DNA of 64,000 bases from Alloyangia pacifica (lineage in GTDB: Bacteria > Pseudomonadota > Alphaproteobacteria > Rhodobacterales > Rhodobacteraceae), in assembly GCF_020524285.1 (NCBI RefSeq), contig NZ_JAIVKX010000015.1, positions 124,001 to 188,000 on the forward strand, in the 5' to 3' direction. This document shows, one piece after another, positions 42,671 through 51,066 of this stretch. The first letter of the stretch is position 1. Every line of letters begins with the position of its first letter. Below the pieces are notes generated by a model. That model had not been told where the DNA came from. It ran no database searches and worked only from the letters and a program-made list of their open reading frames with translations. A program made the translations under genes and the position numbers.

Positions 42671-43450
42671 TCAGACCTTCAGCGTCGGCAGGCCGAGGTC
42701 GAAGACCGTCGTTCCCTTGGAATCAAGCAGCGCCGTATCCACCAGCTCGGACATCAGACGCCGCGCGCCGACGGGATCGCGCGCCTCGATCCGTTCGAAA
42801 ACGGCGGCGTGTTCGTCCACCGGGTTGCGGGTGTGCGGGTTGGGCATGTCGCGGTATCGGAAAGCCGTGGTGTAGGCGACCGCGGCGCAAATCCCCGATT
42901 CCAGCGACAGCAGCACCGGGTTGTGCGAGCTGATCAGGATCGCCCGGTGAAAGCTCGCGTCGGCCTGGTGCCAGCTATCCTCGGTCATCTCGCAGTAGCG
43001 CATGGCCTGCAGCGCGTCCCGGAAGAGCTGCAAATCCGCCTCGGTGCGGCGCTCGGCGGCGAAGGCGGCGGCGGGCGGTTCGATCATCGCGCGCATCTCG
43101 TAGAGCGCGCGGATGTACCAGTCGGGCGGCGCGCCGCTCTCGAAGCTCCAGCGCACCACGTCGGGGTCAAGCAGCGACCAGCTCTCGCGCGGGGTGACCC
43201 GCGTGCCGCTGCGGGTGCGCGTGACCAGCATTCCCTTGCCCGCGAGCCGCCGCAGCGCCTCTCGGTAGGCGCCGCGCGAAATGCCGGTCTGCGCAAGGAA
43301 ATCCATCTCCTTCGGGATCGGATCGCCGCAGCCATAGACGCCGCTGACGATCTGGCGCCCAAGCCAGTCCGCGATGGATTCATTCTTTCTCTTCTCGGGC
43401 GCGGCCTGAGTGTCGAAGGCGAGACCCGGCGCGTTCAATTTGTCCGACAT
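42671..43450 (-). CDS. GntR-family regulator, FadR/FCD type
   Basis: 259 residues. N-terminal winged helix: IADWLGRQIVSGVYGCGDPIPKEMDFLAQTGISRGAYREALRRLAGKGMLVTRTRSGTRVT (residues about 27-87). The C-terminal FCD domain has ALYEMRAMIEPPAAAFAAER, MTEDSWHQADASFHRAI with metal-ligand His, and ILISSHNP. Regulators of this group sense organic acids or sugar acids. The gene follows the tannase-like gene on the same strand, and a GACACC-GG-GGTGTC repeat sits 20 bases before its start, so it is probably autoregulated and may control the esterase. Confidence 0.87.
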   Translation of the reverse strand: MSDKLNAPGLAFDTQAAPEKRKNESIADWLGRQIVSGVYGCGDPIPKEMDFLAQTGISRGAYREALRRLAGKGMLVTRTRSGTRVTPRESWSLLDPDVVRWSFESGAPPDWYIRALYEMRAMIEPPAAAFAAERRTEADLQLFRDALQAMRYCEMTEDSWHQADASFHRAILISSHNPVLLSLESGICAAVAYTTAFRYRDMPNPHTRNPVDEHAAVFERIEARDPVGARRLMSELVDTALLDSKGTTVFDLGLPTLKV

Positions 43451-43468
43451 ATCGAAAGTCTATCTGGC

Positions 43469-43482
43469 GACACCGGGGTGTC
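43469..43482. promoter_or_regulatory. Inverted repeat before the GntR-type gene
   Basis: GACACC-GG-GGTGTC (perfect six-base arms, two-base spacer), 19 bases from the start codon of the FCD-type regulator. A typical size for a GntR operator. Confidence 0.5.
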
Positions 43483-43576
43483 AATCTCACCCCAGCCTCG
43501 CAGAGCACAAATATTGGATAAACGCGATATGATGGCACAGGTTGGCGCTGGAGCCCTGCGCGCAAAGACGGTTCGC

Positions 43577-43604
43577 GCCCGCCCGAGAAAGAGCCCGGGC
43601 GGGC
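43577..43604 (-). terminator. Hairpin after the tannase-like gene
   Basis: GCCCGCCCG (43577-43585) pairs perfectly with CGGGCGGGC (43596-43604). Nine bases past the minus-strand stop of the esterase. No T-run. Confidence 0.45.
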
Positions 43605-43612
43605 AGGGGGCC

Positions 43613-45007
43613 TCATTCGACCATGATCGAGCTCGGCGCCGCGCCGTCGTTCATCCAGGCTTCCAGCGGGGTCATCGGGTCGAGCGAAGACCAGTTCACC
43701 CCGTTCGGACCCGGCAGAATGCCGCAGTGATCGAGGCCAGGCACCATGAAGAGCTTCACGTTCTCGTTCAGCGCGGTCTCGCCCCCGGCAAGTTCGGCCG
43801 CCTGATCGTACCACTCCACGGTCTTGTAGGGAGTCACGATGGAATCCGCCCAGCCGTGGTAAACGATCATCTTGCCACCCGCCTCGCGGAAGGCCGAGAG
43901 GTCCGGGCTGTCCCCGTTGTAGAGCGAGGCCGCCGTCGCCATGCGCGCAGGGTCGGTCTCGAAGTCGAAGGACAGCGGCGAGTAGTCGGTGCCGGGATCG
44001 TCCGCAAAGGCCATGTGGCGGGTGAAGCCGCCCGCGAAGCCCGAGACCAGCTTTCCGGCCCCCTCGGCGTTGCCGGTCAGCCAGAGCCACCAGAAGGGCT
44101 CGGACCCCTCGGGGATGCCGCCCGGGTAGAGCTGCGCACCCGCCGCGTTGCGCGGCCCCTCGCGCCATTTCACCAGCGTATCAAGTTGCTCGTCGCTCAG
44201 CTCGAGACCGGAGTAGTCAATCTCGCAGGCACGCGGGTCGGCGATCACCCCGTCCTCGGCCCCGTCGACGCCGTCGCATTGCTGCATAACCGCCGCGCCG
44301 ATCTTCGCGGCCTCGTCAGGCCCGAGGATCTGGCTGCCGTCCTCGGCCGTATTGGCCTGCAGAACCCAGGACATCGCGGTCCCCACGAGCCCGGTGTAAT
44401 CCATCGCGGGGGCGCCGGAGATGATGCCGTCGAACATCTCGGGGTAGCGCTGCGCCGCCACATGCGCCATGCGCCCGCCGGTCGAACAGCCCTGGAAGAC
44501 CGCCTGGCTCGAGGGGGTGCCGTAGAAGGCGTCGATCATTACCTGCGCGACGCGGTTGGTCTCGCCGATCGAGCGCCAGCCCCAGTCGCGCTCGGCGTCG
44601 GGGTTGTCCTGCGCCCAGCTCGCCTCGGTGACCGCAAGCGCGTGGTGGCCGCTGTCCGAAGTGGCGGTGGCATAGCCGCGCTCGAGCCCGGGACGCATGG
44701 CGTTGACCCAGGACTGGCCGCCATCGGCGCGCCCGAGGATGCCGCAGAAGCCGCCGCAACCCGCCTGGTAGAACTTGCCGTTCCAGCCCGTCAGCGGCAG
44801 GCGGACCTCGATCGAAATGGCGGGCAGGGCAGTGGCGCGCACCTCGCAATACTGCGGCAGCCCCTCCGGGCTCATCACGCGGGCCGAGGTGACATGGCCG
44901 CCGTCGAAGACCGTGTCGCGCAGGGCACTGCAGTCCTCGGGCGTCTGATCGGCATAGGCGTAGGACGCGCTGGCCAGAAGGGCCAGCGTGATGGCGGTTA
45001 GCTTCAT
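43613..45007 (-). CDS. Tannase/feruloyl esterase-family secreted hydrolase
   Basis: 464 residues with a signal peptide (MKLTAITLALLASASYAYAD). The nucleophile motif FQGCSTGGRM places Ser175 in GCSTGG, and the C-terminal VPGLDHCGILPG provides the His and the partner Cys of the CS-D-HC triad, with Asp in GWADSIVTP. These are the hallmarks of the tannase/feruloyl esterase family, which cleaves aromatic esters such as gallate or ferulate, or MHET. Substrate not predictable. Ribosome site GGGAGGAT. The GntR-type gene downstream may regulate it. Confidence 0.86.
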   Translation of the reverse strand: MKLTAITLALLASASYAYADQTPEDCSALRDTVFDGGHVTSARVMSPEGLPQYCEVRATALPAISIEVRLPLTGWNGKFYQAGCGGFCGILGRADGGQSWVNAMRPGLERGYATATSDSGHHALAVTEASWAQDNPDAERDWGWRSIGETNRVAQVMIDAFYGTPSSQAVFQGCSTGGRMAHVAAQRYPEMFDGIISGAPAMDYTGLVGTAMSWVLQANTAEDGSQILGPDEAAKIGAAVMQQCDGVDGAEDGVIADPRACEIDYSGLELSDEQLDTLVKWREGPRNAAGAQLYPGGIPEGSEPFWWLWLTGNAEGAGKLVSGFAGGFTRHMAFADDPGTDYSPLSFDFETDPARMATAASLYNGDSPDLSAFREAGGKMIVYHGWADSIVTPYKTVEWYDQAAELAGGETALNENVKLFMVPGLDHCGILPGPNGVNWSSLDPMTPLEAWMNDGAAPSSIMVE

Positions 45008-45696
45008 GGATATCCTCCCAAATCTCCCGTGGGTAGAATTGCCTCATGGAAAAATCCGCTCAAGGCATTTGTGCCATGACGCAGCGTCCGCGGGAGAGCG
45101 GCTGGAGCAGTGCTGCACGAGTTCCCAGAGGGCGATCCGCCGCGTGGACCTTTGTTGGCTTCGTCTGGCTCTTTGGAGGCAGCGACGGCTCGCGCCTCGT
45201 GCGAAAGCTGTAGTCCTCCCGCACTCTGGGAGCGCGCGGCAGTTACGCAACCACAATACATAACGCGCATTACACGCATAACCCGAAATTCTCGGGGCGC
45301 GCGCCACCCTCAAGTGCGCCGCTCATGAGAAAACATAAAGTTATCCAAAGGGGAAACCGCATTGACCGCGGCGAGCCGCAATGGAGCGTCAAGGAACCTA
45401 CCAGATTCTACGCCGCGAGATGTTCCTGTCTCGAAGCGCAGGGAAGCCGTCATGAAGTCCGAGACCAAAAGCAGCCGTGTCTGCGACGACTGCCCCGCGA
45501 GCCAGTCAAGCTCAGACCACCCCATTTAAGTCGCCCCAATCTCAGCGCACCCGAGGACGACGGAATGGCCGGAAAGCGAGATAGCACGGAAAACATGCTA
45601 AATTCTCTACGTGAATTCCGAGAATCGCAATATTCTTCATTCAATGCATTTCTACCGACCATTTCTTACCGAGTGATATTTTGGGAGGATTTCCAA
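45008..45696. other. Intergenic region between esterase and AAA ATPase genes
   Basis: 689 bases. Upstream half carries the minus-strand esterase promoter region and three tandem imperfect nine-base units (ATAACGCGC, ATTACACGC, ATAACCCGA, 45260-45286). Right half is more AT-rich and would hold the ATPase promoter. The frame of the ATPase stays open back to 45325 but does not read as protein-like sequence, so no gene is called. Confidence 0.55.
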
Positions 45697-47100
45697 GTGA
45701 AACTGTTTTCAAAGAGTCCGGAGGCTGCCGACTCCGAACAATACGCCCAGCCCGCGCGGCACGAAGTGAAGTCTCCGGAGCCAACTGTCGAGCCCGAGGC
45801 GGCCACGTCTCCCCCGCCGCCGGACCGCAGGCTCTTCCTTCCGGGCGCAGCGCCAAAGACCGTCGAAGAGACCGGGCTTACGGAAAGCTATCTTATTAAC
45901 CACCTGTGTAAGGTCATGCATGCGGGCGGCACGCTGACCCCGGCGCAGATCGCCGATGTGGTCAAGCTGCCCAAGCTGGTCTGCCGGCAGCTCATCAAGC
46001 AGATGACCGCGCTGATGCTGGTCGAGGCGCAGGGGCTCGACTCCGCGGATATAAAATCCGACATCCGCTATTCCCTGACCAATCTCGGCAAGAGCTGGGC
46101 CTTGGATGCGCTCGTGCTCTCGCAATACATCGGCCCTGCCCCGGTCACGCTCGAGGCTTTCGAGGCGCAGATCCGGAGCCAGTCGATCAGCCATGAGGAG
46201 ATTCACCGCTCCGAACTCGACCGCGCGCTTTCGCATCTCGTGATCCCGGACATCCTCAAGGCGCAGCTCGGACCGGCCGCCAATTCCGGGCGCTCGATGC
46301 TGCTTTATGGCGAGCCCGGCAATGGCAAGACGTCGCTGGCCGAAGCGCTGGGGGAATCGTTTCAGGACGTGGTGAGCTTTCCCTTTGCCATCCTTGCCGG
46401 GAACCAGATCATCCGCTTCCACGACGAGACGCTGCACCAGACTGCCGAGTTGCCCGCGGGACAGCCGCGAGGCGACCTGCGCTGGGTGCCCTGTCACCGC
46501 CCCGTGGTCATCGCGGGCGGCGAGCTCATGCTCCACATGCTCGATCTTGCCTTCGAGCACACCGCGCGCTTCTACGAGGCACCGATGCATCTCAAGGCGC
46601 TCGGCGGAGTTTTCGTTCTGGATGACTTCGGACGGCAGAGCGAGCCACCGCAGGCCTATCTGAACCGCTGGATCGTGCCGCTGGAGAAGGGCTTCGACAT
46701 CCTCTCGCTGCATACCGGCAAAAAGTTCAGCGTCCCCTTCGATCAGCTCGTGGTGTTTTCGTCCAACCTGATGCCCGAGGAGATGGGCGACGATGCGGCG
46801 CTGCGCCGGATCTATTTCAAGATCCACGTCCCCTCGCCGACCAAGGAGGATTACTTCAGCATCTTCGAGGGCGCCTGCGAAGAAGTCGGGATCGCCTGGC
46901 AGCCCGAGGTGATGGACCGCTTTTACCAGGACAAGTACGAGACCGCGGGCTTCGTGACCTCGGGGGCGCATCCGGGGTTCCTGCTGCGCCACATCCTAGC
47001 CGCCTGCCGCTACCTCGAACGCGAGCCGGAACTATCGCTCGACCTGCTCGAGCTCGCCTGGCGCAACGTCGCGGCGAGCAAGCGGCGCGACCGGCGGTAA
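45697..47100 (+). CDS. AAA+ ATPase with N-terminal winged-helix-like domain
   Basis: 467 residues from a GTG at 45697 behind GGGAGGA (VKLFSKSPEAADSEQ). Residues 15-55 are a Pro/Glu-rich linker; 60-145 look like a winged-helix domain (LTPAQIADVVKLPKLVCRQLIKQMTALMLVE); the ATPase domain follows with Walker A GEPGNGKTS (about 205-213), Walker B FVLDDFG (about 306-312) and sensor VVFSSNLMP. Unrelated to CpaF. It faces the end of the tad locus, separated by a shared perfect-palindrome terminator. A role in pilus regulation is possible; not established. Confidence 0.75.
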   Translation: MKLFSKSPEAADSEQYAQPARHEVKSPEPTVEPEAATSPPPPDRRLFLPGAAPKTVEETGLTESYLINHLCKVMHAGGTLTPAQIADVVKLPKLVCRQLIKQMTALMLVEAQGLDSADIKSDIRYSLTNLGKSWALDALVLSQYIGPAPVTLEAFEAQIRSQSISHEEIHRSELDRALSHLVIPDILKAQLGPAANSGRSMLLYGEPGNGKTSLAEALGESFQDVVSFPFAILAGNQIIRFHDETLHQTAELPAGQPRGDLRWVPCHRPVVIAGGELMLHMLDLAFEHTARFYEAPMHLKALGGVFVLDDFGRQSEPPQAYLNRWIVPLEKGFDILSLHTGKKFSVPFDQLVVFSSNLMPEEMGDDAALRRIYFKIHVPSPTKEDYFSIFEGACEEVGIAWQPEVMDRFYQDKYETAGFVTSGAHPGFLLRHILAACRYLEREPELSLDLLELAWRNVAASKRRDRR

Positions 47101-47122
47101 AAGCCAAACCCCGAACGGACGC

Positions 47123-47156
47123 ATGGCGCCGGTCCCGGGACCGGCGCCATTTTCTT
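47123..47156. terminator. Bidirectional terminator between the AAA ATPase and tad locus
   Basis: A 28-base perfect palindrome at 47123-47150 (arms of 12 bases beginning ATGGCGCCGGTC, four-base centre) followed by TTTCTT on the plus side. It lies between two convergent operons. Confidence 0.85.
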
Positions 47157-47189
47157 GTCGGCAGCGCTGTGAGGGCGCGGAGCGCGGGG

Positions 47190-48113
47190 TCAGCCGGGCG
47201 CCATCGTCCGGAACAGCTCGAGGATGGTCATCATGATCGGCACGAGCACGATCAGGATGCTGACCGGAAACATGCACAGCGCCATCGGGAACAGCATCTT
47301 CACCGGCAGCGCATTGGCCTTTTCCTCGGCCTTCACCAGGCGCTGGTCCCGCATCTCGCGGGCGAAGGTGCGCAGCGTGCGGCTGACGCTGGAGCCAAGC
47401 TCCTCGGACTGCCGGAACAGCACCGCCAGCGTGCGCGCCTCCTCGATCCGCACCCGGGTGGCGAAGTTGTTCAGCGCCTCGTGCAACGGCCGGCCGGCGC
47501 GGATCTCGAGGTTGATGATCGAGAGCTGCACGCCGAAGTCAGGAATGGTCTGCAGGAACTCGCGGGTGACGCGGTCCATCGCCGCCTCGGTGCTGAGGCC
47601 GGCATCGACGCAGACCAGCAGCAGGTCCATGAAATCGGGGAAGATCTTGCGGAACTCACGCATCCGCTTGAGGCCGATCCGCTCGAGGATCATCGCGCAG
47701 AGCATGAAGGTCAGCCCGCCGGCCATGGCCGCCAGCCCGATCAGCATCGACCGGCTCGCTCCCGGCACGAGCTTCTGCAGCACGAGGTGCACCACGAGGA
47801 AGACCGAGAGCGAGGCGCCGAAGCGCAGCAGGTTGAACTTGGCGATCGCCGAGCGCGACAGGTAGCCGGCCTGTACCAGCCGCATTTTCAGGCTGTCCTT
47901 GTGGCCGTTCTGGACCACGTCGAGGTAGTAGCGCAGCCGCTCGTTGCCGGTGCCGAGCAGCTCATCGATCTCGGTTTCGCTGCGCCGCCGACGCCGGGTG
48001 TCCTCGATGTTGCGCTGCACGTCCCTGCGCTGGGTGAGAAAGCTCATCAGCGCAAAGCTCGCGATGAGCACAGCGACGAAGATCGCGATCAGGATCAGGG
48101 TTTCATTCATCAC
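47190..48113 (-). CDS. tadC: Tad pilus inner-membrane protein TadC
   Basis: 307 residues with four membrane helices (about 8-28, 105-140, 275-300). GspF-like motifs FMDLLLVCVDAGLSTEAAMDRVT and SEELGSSVSRTLRTFAREMRDQRLVKAEEKANALPVKMLFPMALCMFP are typical of TadC. With TadB it forms the platform that transmits CpaF motion to the pilus. Last gene of the locus. Confidence 0.9.
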   Translation of the reverse strand: MMNETLILIAIFVAVLIASFALMSFLTQRRDVQRNIEDTRRRRRSETEIDELLGTGNERLRYYLDVVQNGHKDSLKMRLVQAGYLSRSAIAKFNLLRFGASLSVFLVVHLVLQKLVPGASRSMLIGLAAMAGGLTFMLCAMILERIGLKRMREFRKIFPDFMDLLLVCVDAGLSTEAAMDRVTREFLQTIPDFGVQLSIINLEIRAGRPLHEALNNFATRVRIEEARTLAVLFRQSEELGSSVSRTLRTFAREMRDQRLVKAEEKANALPVKMLFPMALCMFPVSILIVLVPIMMTILELFRTMAPG

Positions 48114-48137
48114 ACACCTCCCCGGTGGACCGACAGG

Positions 48138-49097
48138 TCAGTAGTCGAAATTCACGAGCTTGCGGACGATGGCCATGCCGATGGCCATGACCACCAGGCC
48201 GCCGGTGACCAGGGCCGGGCCGTAGCCGCTTTCCCAGACCGGGTCGAAATACTTCGGCTGCATGCTGCGGATCAGGAAGAACAGGAAGAAGGGAAAGCCC
48301 ATCATGATCCAGGCGGTGATCCGCCCCTCCGCCGAGATCGCCCGGATCTTCGCCTTTATCATCAGCCGGGCGCGGATCATCTTGGCGAGGTTGTCGAGGA
48401 TCTCCGACAGGTTGCCACCGGTGCCACGCTGCACGCTGACGGTCACCGCCAGCAGGTTGAGTTCCGGGGCGCCGACGCGCTCGATCATGTGCAGCATCGC
48501 CTGGTCCAGCTCGAGGCCAAAGGTCATCTGGTCGCTCAGGATGCCGAACTCGGAACCCAGCGGGTCGGGCATCTCGCGGGCCACCAGCGAGATCGCCGAG
48601 CCCAGCGGATGCCCTGCGTTGAGGCTGCGCACGATGATGTCGATCGCCGGGGCGAGCTGGGCGGTCAGATTTTTGATCCGCGACTGGCGCCGGCGATAGA
48701 GCAGCAGGCCGGTCAGCACCACGGTGAAGCCGGTCGCAAAGGCCAGGTTGGCCAGCCCCGCGAACCCGACGAACAGCCGGCCGAGCAGGAAACCGGCCAG
48801 AAAGAGCCCGGCGAGCACGAGGATCCGCTTGCCGAGCGACATGTCGAGCCCGGTCTGCGCGTAGAAGCGGCGCAGGGACTCGAAGAACGGCTCGCGAGTG
48901 CCGGCGGAGACCCCGCGGCGCAGCAGCAGCTCCGAGTAGGCCACCTCGGCGCCGCTCTTCAGTTTCAGCGCCTCGAGGCGGTTGCGGATCTCGAGAGAAT
49001 TGCGCCGTGCCGAGAAGACCGCGCGCAGCACGGTGTCGGTGACCAGCAGCACGGCGACGAAGATCAGGCCGTAGATGGCAATGGGGGCATTCAGCAT
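48138..49097 (-). CDS. tadB: Tad pilus inner-membrane protein TadB
   Basis: 319 residues. One N-terminal helix (LNAPIAIYGLIFVAVLLV), a cytoplasmic stretch, a central pair of helices, and the GspF-like motif LAPAIDIIVRSLNAGHPLGSAISLVAREMPDPLGSEF, then TVSVQRGTGGNLSEILDNLAKMIR. One base separates its start from the cpaF stop. Paralogous to TadC. Confidence 0.9.
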   Translation of the reverse strand: MLNAPIAIYGLIFVAVLLVTDTVLRAVFSARRNSLEIRNRLEALKLKSGAEVAYSELLLRRGVSAGTREPFFESLRRFYAQTGLDMSLGKRILVLAGLFLAGFLLGRLFVGFAGLANLAFATGFTVVLTGLLLYRRRQSRIKNLTAQLAPAIDIIVRSLNAGHPLGSAISLVAREMPDPLGSEFGILSDQMTFGLELDQAMLHMIERVGAPELNLLAVTVSVQRGTGGNLSEILDNLAKMIRARLMIKAKIRAISAEGRITAWIMMGFPFFLFFLIRSMQPKYFDPVWESGYGPALVTGGLVVMAIGMAIVRKLVNFDY

Positions 49098-49098
49098 C

Positions 49099-50487
49099 TC
49101 ACAGCTCCTTCGAGGGATCGAAGTGATCGGAATTCAGCAGCAGCCCCAGCGCCTGCAGGTCCTCGAGGAACCGCGGACGGATGCCGGTGGCCCGGAAGCT
49201 GCCCAGCACCCGGCCATCTTCGTCGATGCCGGTGCGCTTGAACTTCATGATCTCCTGCAGCTGCACCACGTCGCCCTCCATGCCGGTGATCTCCGAGATC
49301 GAGGTCACGCGCCGGGTGCCGTCGCGCAGCCGCTCGAGCTGCACGATGAGGTCGATGGCCGAGGTGATCTGCGCGCGGATGCTGGTCTGGTTCATCGGCA
49401 TGCCCGCCATGCCCACCATCTGTTCCATGCGCGAGATCGCGTCGCGCGGGTTGTTGGCGTGGATGGTCGACATCGAGCCTTCGTGGCCGGTGTTCATCGC
49501 CTGCAGCATGTCGAAGGCTTCGCCGCCCCGCACCTCGCCGATGATGATCCGGTCGGGCCGCATCCGCAGCGCGTTCTTCACCAGGTCGCGCTGCAGGATC
49601 TCGTTGCGCCCGTCCACCGTCGGCGGGCGGGTCTCGAGGCGCACGACGTGCGGCTGCTGCAGCTGCAGTTCCGCCGCGTCCTCGATGGTCACCAGGCGCT
49701 CGTCATGCGGGATATAGGCCGAAAGCGCGTTGAGCATGGTGGTCTTGCCCGAGCCCGTGCCGCCCGAGACGACGATGGACACCTTGCCCTCGACCGCCGC
49801 GGCGAGCAGCGCCGCCATGCCGGGCGCGAGCGCCGTGTTGTCCACCAGCCGGTCGAGCGAATAGGGCCGCTTGGCGAACTTGCGGATCGAGACCTGCGGG
49901 CCGTCCACCGCCACCGGGCGGATCGCGACGTTAACCCGCGAGCCGTCGGCGAGGCGGGCATCCACCAGCGGCGAGGATTCATCCACCCGGCGGCCGACCG
50001 AGGCAACGATCTTGTTGATGATCCGCAGCAGGTGATCCTCGTCCTTGAAGCGGACCTTGGCGCGCTCGAGCCGGCCGAAGCGCTCGACGAAGACGGTATT
50101 CGCGCCCACGATGAGGATGTCGCTGATCGTGTCGTCGTCCAGCAGCGGCTCGATTGGACCGAGGCCCAGCATCTCGTCGCCGATGCTGACGATCAGATCA
50201 TCGAGCTCCGAAGCGCTGAGCGGGAAATTGTGTTCCTTGGCGTAGCTGCGCACCAGCGGACGCAGTTCCTCGTGGATCTCGTCCTCTTCCATCGTGTCGA
50301 GGATCGACAGGTTGATCTTGTCGATGAGGAAGCGGTGCAGGGTGACGCGCTCGTTGACGAAATCCGGCGGCTCGTAGGCGGCCTGTACCCCCGGCGCCGG
50401 GCGCACCGGCTCGGGCACCTTCAACGCGACGACCGTTTCCGCCGCCACGGGCGACGCCTCCGACTTTCTGAAAAACCGCCCTGCCAT
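49099..50487 (-). CDS. cpaF: Tad pilus ATPase CpaF/TadA
   Basis: 462 residues, GspE-type secretion ATPase. Walker [23 protein letters not shown], the Asp box [24 protein letters not shown], Walker [40 protein letters not shown] are present. N-terminal part with [24 protein letters not shown] and [19 protein letters not shown]. It drives pilus extension and, in CpaF-type systems, retraction. Preceded by an L,D-transpeptidase gene rather than directly by cpaE. Confidence 0.95.
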   Translation of the reverse strand: MAGRFFRKSEASPVAAETVVALKVPEPVRPAPGVQAAYEPPDFVNERVTLHRFLIDKINLSILDTMEEDEIHEELRPLVRSYAKEHNFPLSASELDDLIVSIGDEMLGLGPIEPLLDDDTISDILIVGANTVFVERFGRLERAKVRFKDEDHLLRIINKIVASVGRRVDESSPLVDARLADGSRVNVAIRPVAVDGPQVSIRKFAKRPYSLDRLVDNTALAPGMAALLAAAVEGKVSIVVSGGTGSGKTTMLNALSAYIPHDERLVTIEDAAELQLQQPHVVRLETRPPTVDGRNEILQRDLVKNALRMRPDRIIIGEVRGGEAFDMLQAMNTGHEGSMSTIHANNPRDAISRMEQMVGMAGMPMNQTSIRAQITSAIDLIVQLERLRDGTRRVTSISEITGMEGDVVQLQEIMKFKRTGIDEDGRVLGSFRATGIRPRFLEDLQALGLLLNSDHFDPSKEL

Positions 50488-50505
50488 AGGGGTACCCTCC
50501 CTGCG

Positions 50506-51066
50506 CTACCGCACAATCACCTTTGTTCCAATCGCAACTTTCCCGAACAGCTCGAGCACATCCGCGTTCGACAGGCGGAAGCAGCCCGAGGTCTCGTATC
50601 CGCCGAGCGTGCCGGAGGAATTCGTTCCATGAATGCGGTAGAGCGTGTCGCTGCCGCCGCTGTAGAGATAGAGCGCCCGTGCCCCGAGCGGGTTGTAGGG
50701 GCCCGGCGGCACGTAGTCGGGCAGCGAGCCGTCGCGCTGCCGCATCTCGGCCGGAGGACGCCAGCCCGGCCATTCCTCCTTGCGCCCGACGTAGGTCGTG
50801 CCGACCCAGGTGAAGCCCTCGCGGCCGACCGAGATGCGATAGCGCTCCGCCCGGCCCTTGCCGAGCACGCGCAGCAGCGTCCGCTCGGCGTTCGAGATCA
50901 GGATGGTGCCCGGTGCCTCGGCGCCGTCGTAGCGCACCAGCTCGACGCTGCGCGGCCCGTGGTCGCGCGGCACGGCCTTGTTCTGCGCCATCGCGGCCCC
51001 GGGCACGAGACATGTCCCGAGCACCATGGCGATCACCCCGCGCCGGCTGGACCGATCTCCTGTCAT
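50506..51066 (-). CDS. L,D-transpeptidase (YkuD) inside the tad locus
   Basis: 186 residues with an N-terminal signal (SSRRGVIAMVLGTCLVPGAA, twin-arginine-like, cleaved near AMAQ). The YkuD catalytic box is HGTNSSGTLGGYETSGCFRL with His146 and Cys162; the upstream EEWPGWRPPAEM is also typical of family members. It makes 3-3 cross-links in peptidoglycan or attaches proteins to it. Its start overlaps the cpaE stop (ATGA) and cpaF follows by 18 bases, so it is translated as part of the pilus operon. Confidence 0.85.
   Translation of the reverse strand: MTGDRSSRRGVIAMVLGTCLVPGAAMAQNKAVPRDHGPRSVELVRYDGAEAPGTILISNAERTLLRVLGKGRAERYRISVGREGFTWVGTTYVGRKEEWPGWRPPAEMRQRDGSLPDYVPPGPYNPLGARALYLYSGGSDTLYRIHGTNSSGTLGGYETSGCFRLSNADVLELFGKVAIGTKVIVR

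Noticed and set aside
42809-45001. 730-residue plus-strand open frame
   Set aside because: Runs antisense through both the GntR gene and the tannase-like gene.
45325-45696. N-terminal extension of the AAA+ ATPase frame
   Set aside because: Open but Cys/Arg-rich and not protein-like; the GTG at 45697 has a perfectly spaced GGGAGGA site.
47169-49241. 690-residue plus-strand open frame
   Set aside because: Antisense to tadC and tadB; His/Asp/Gln-rich shadow.
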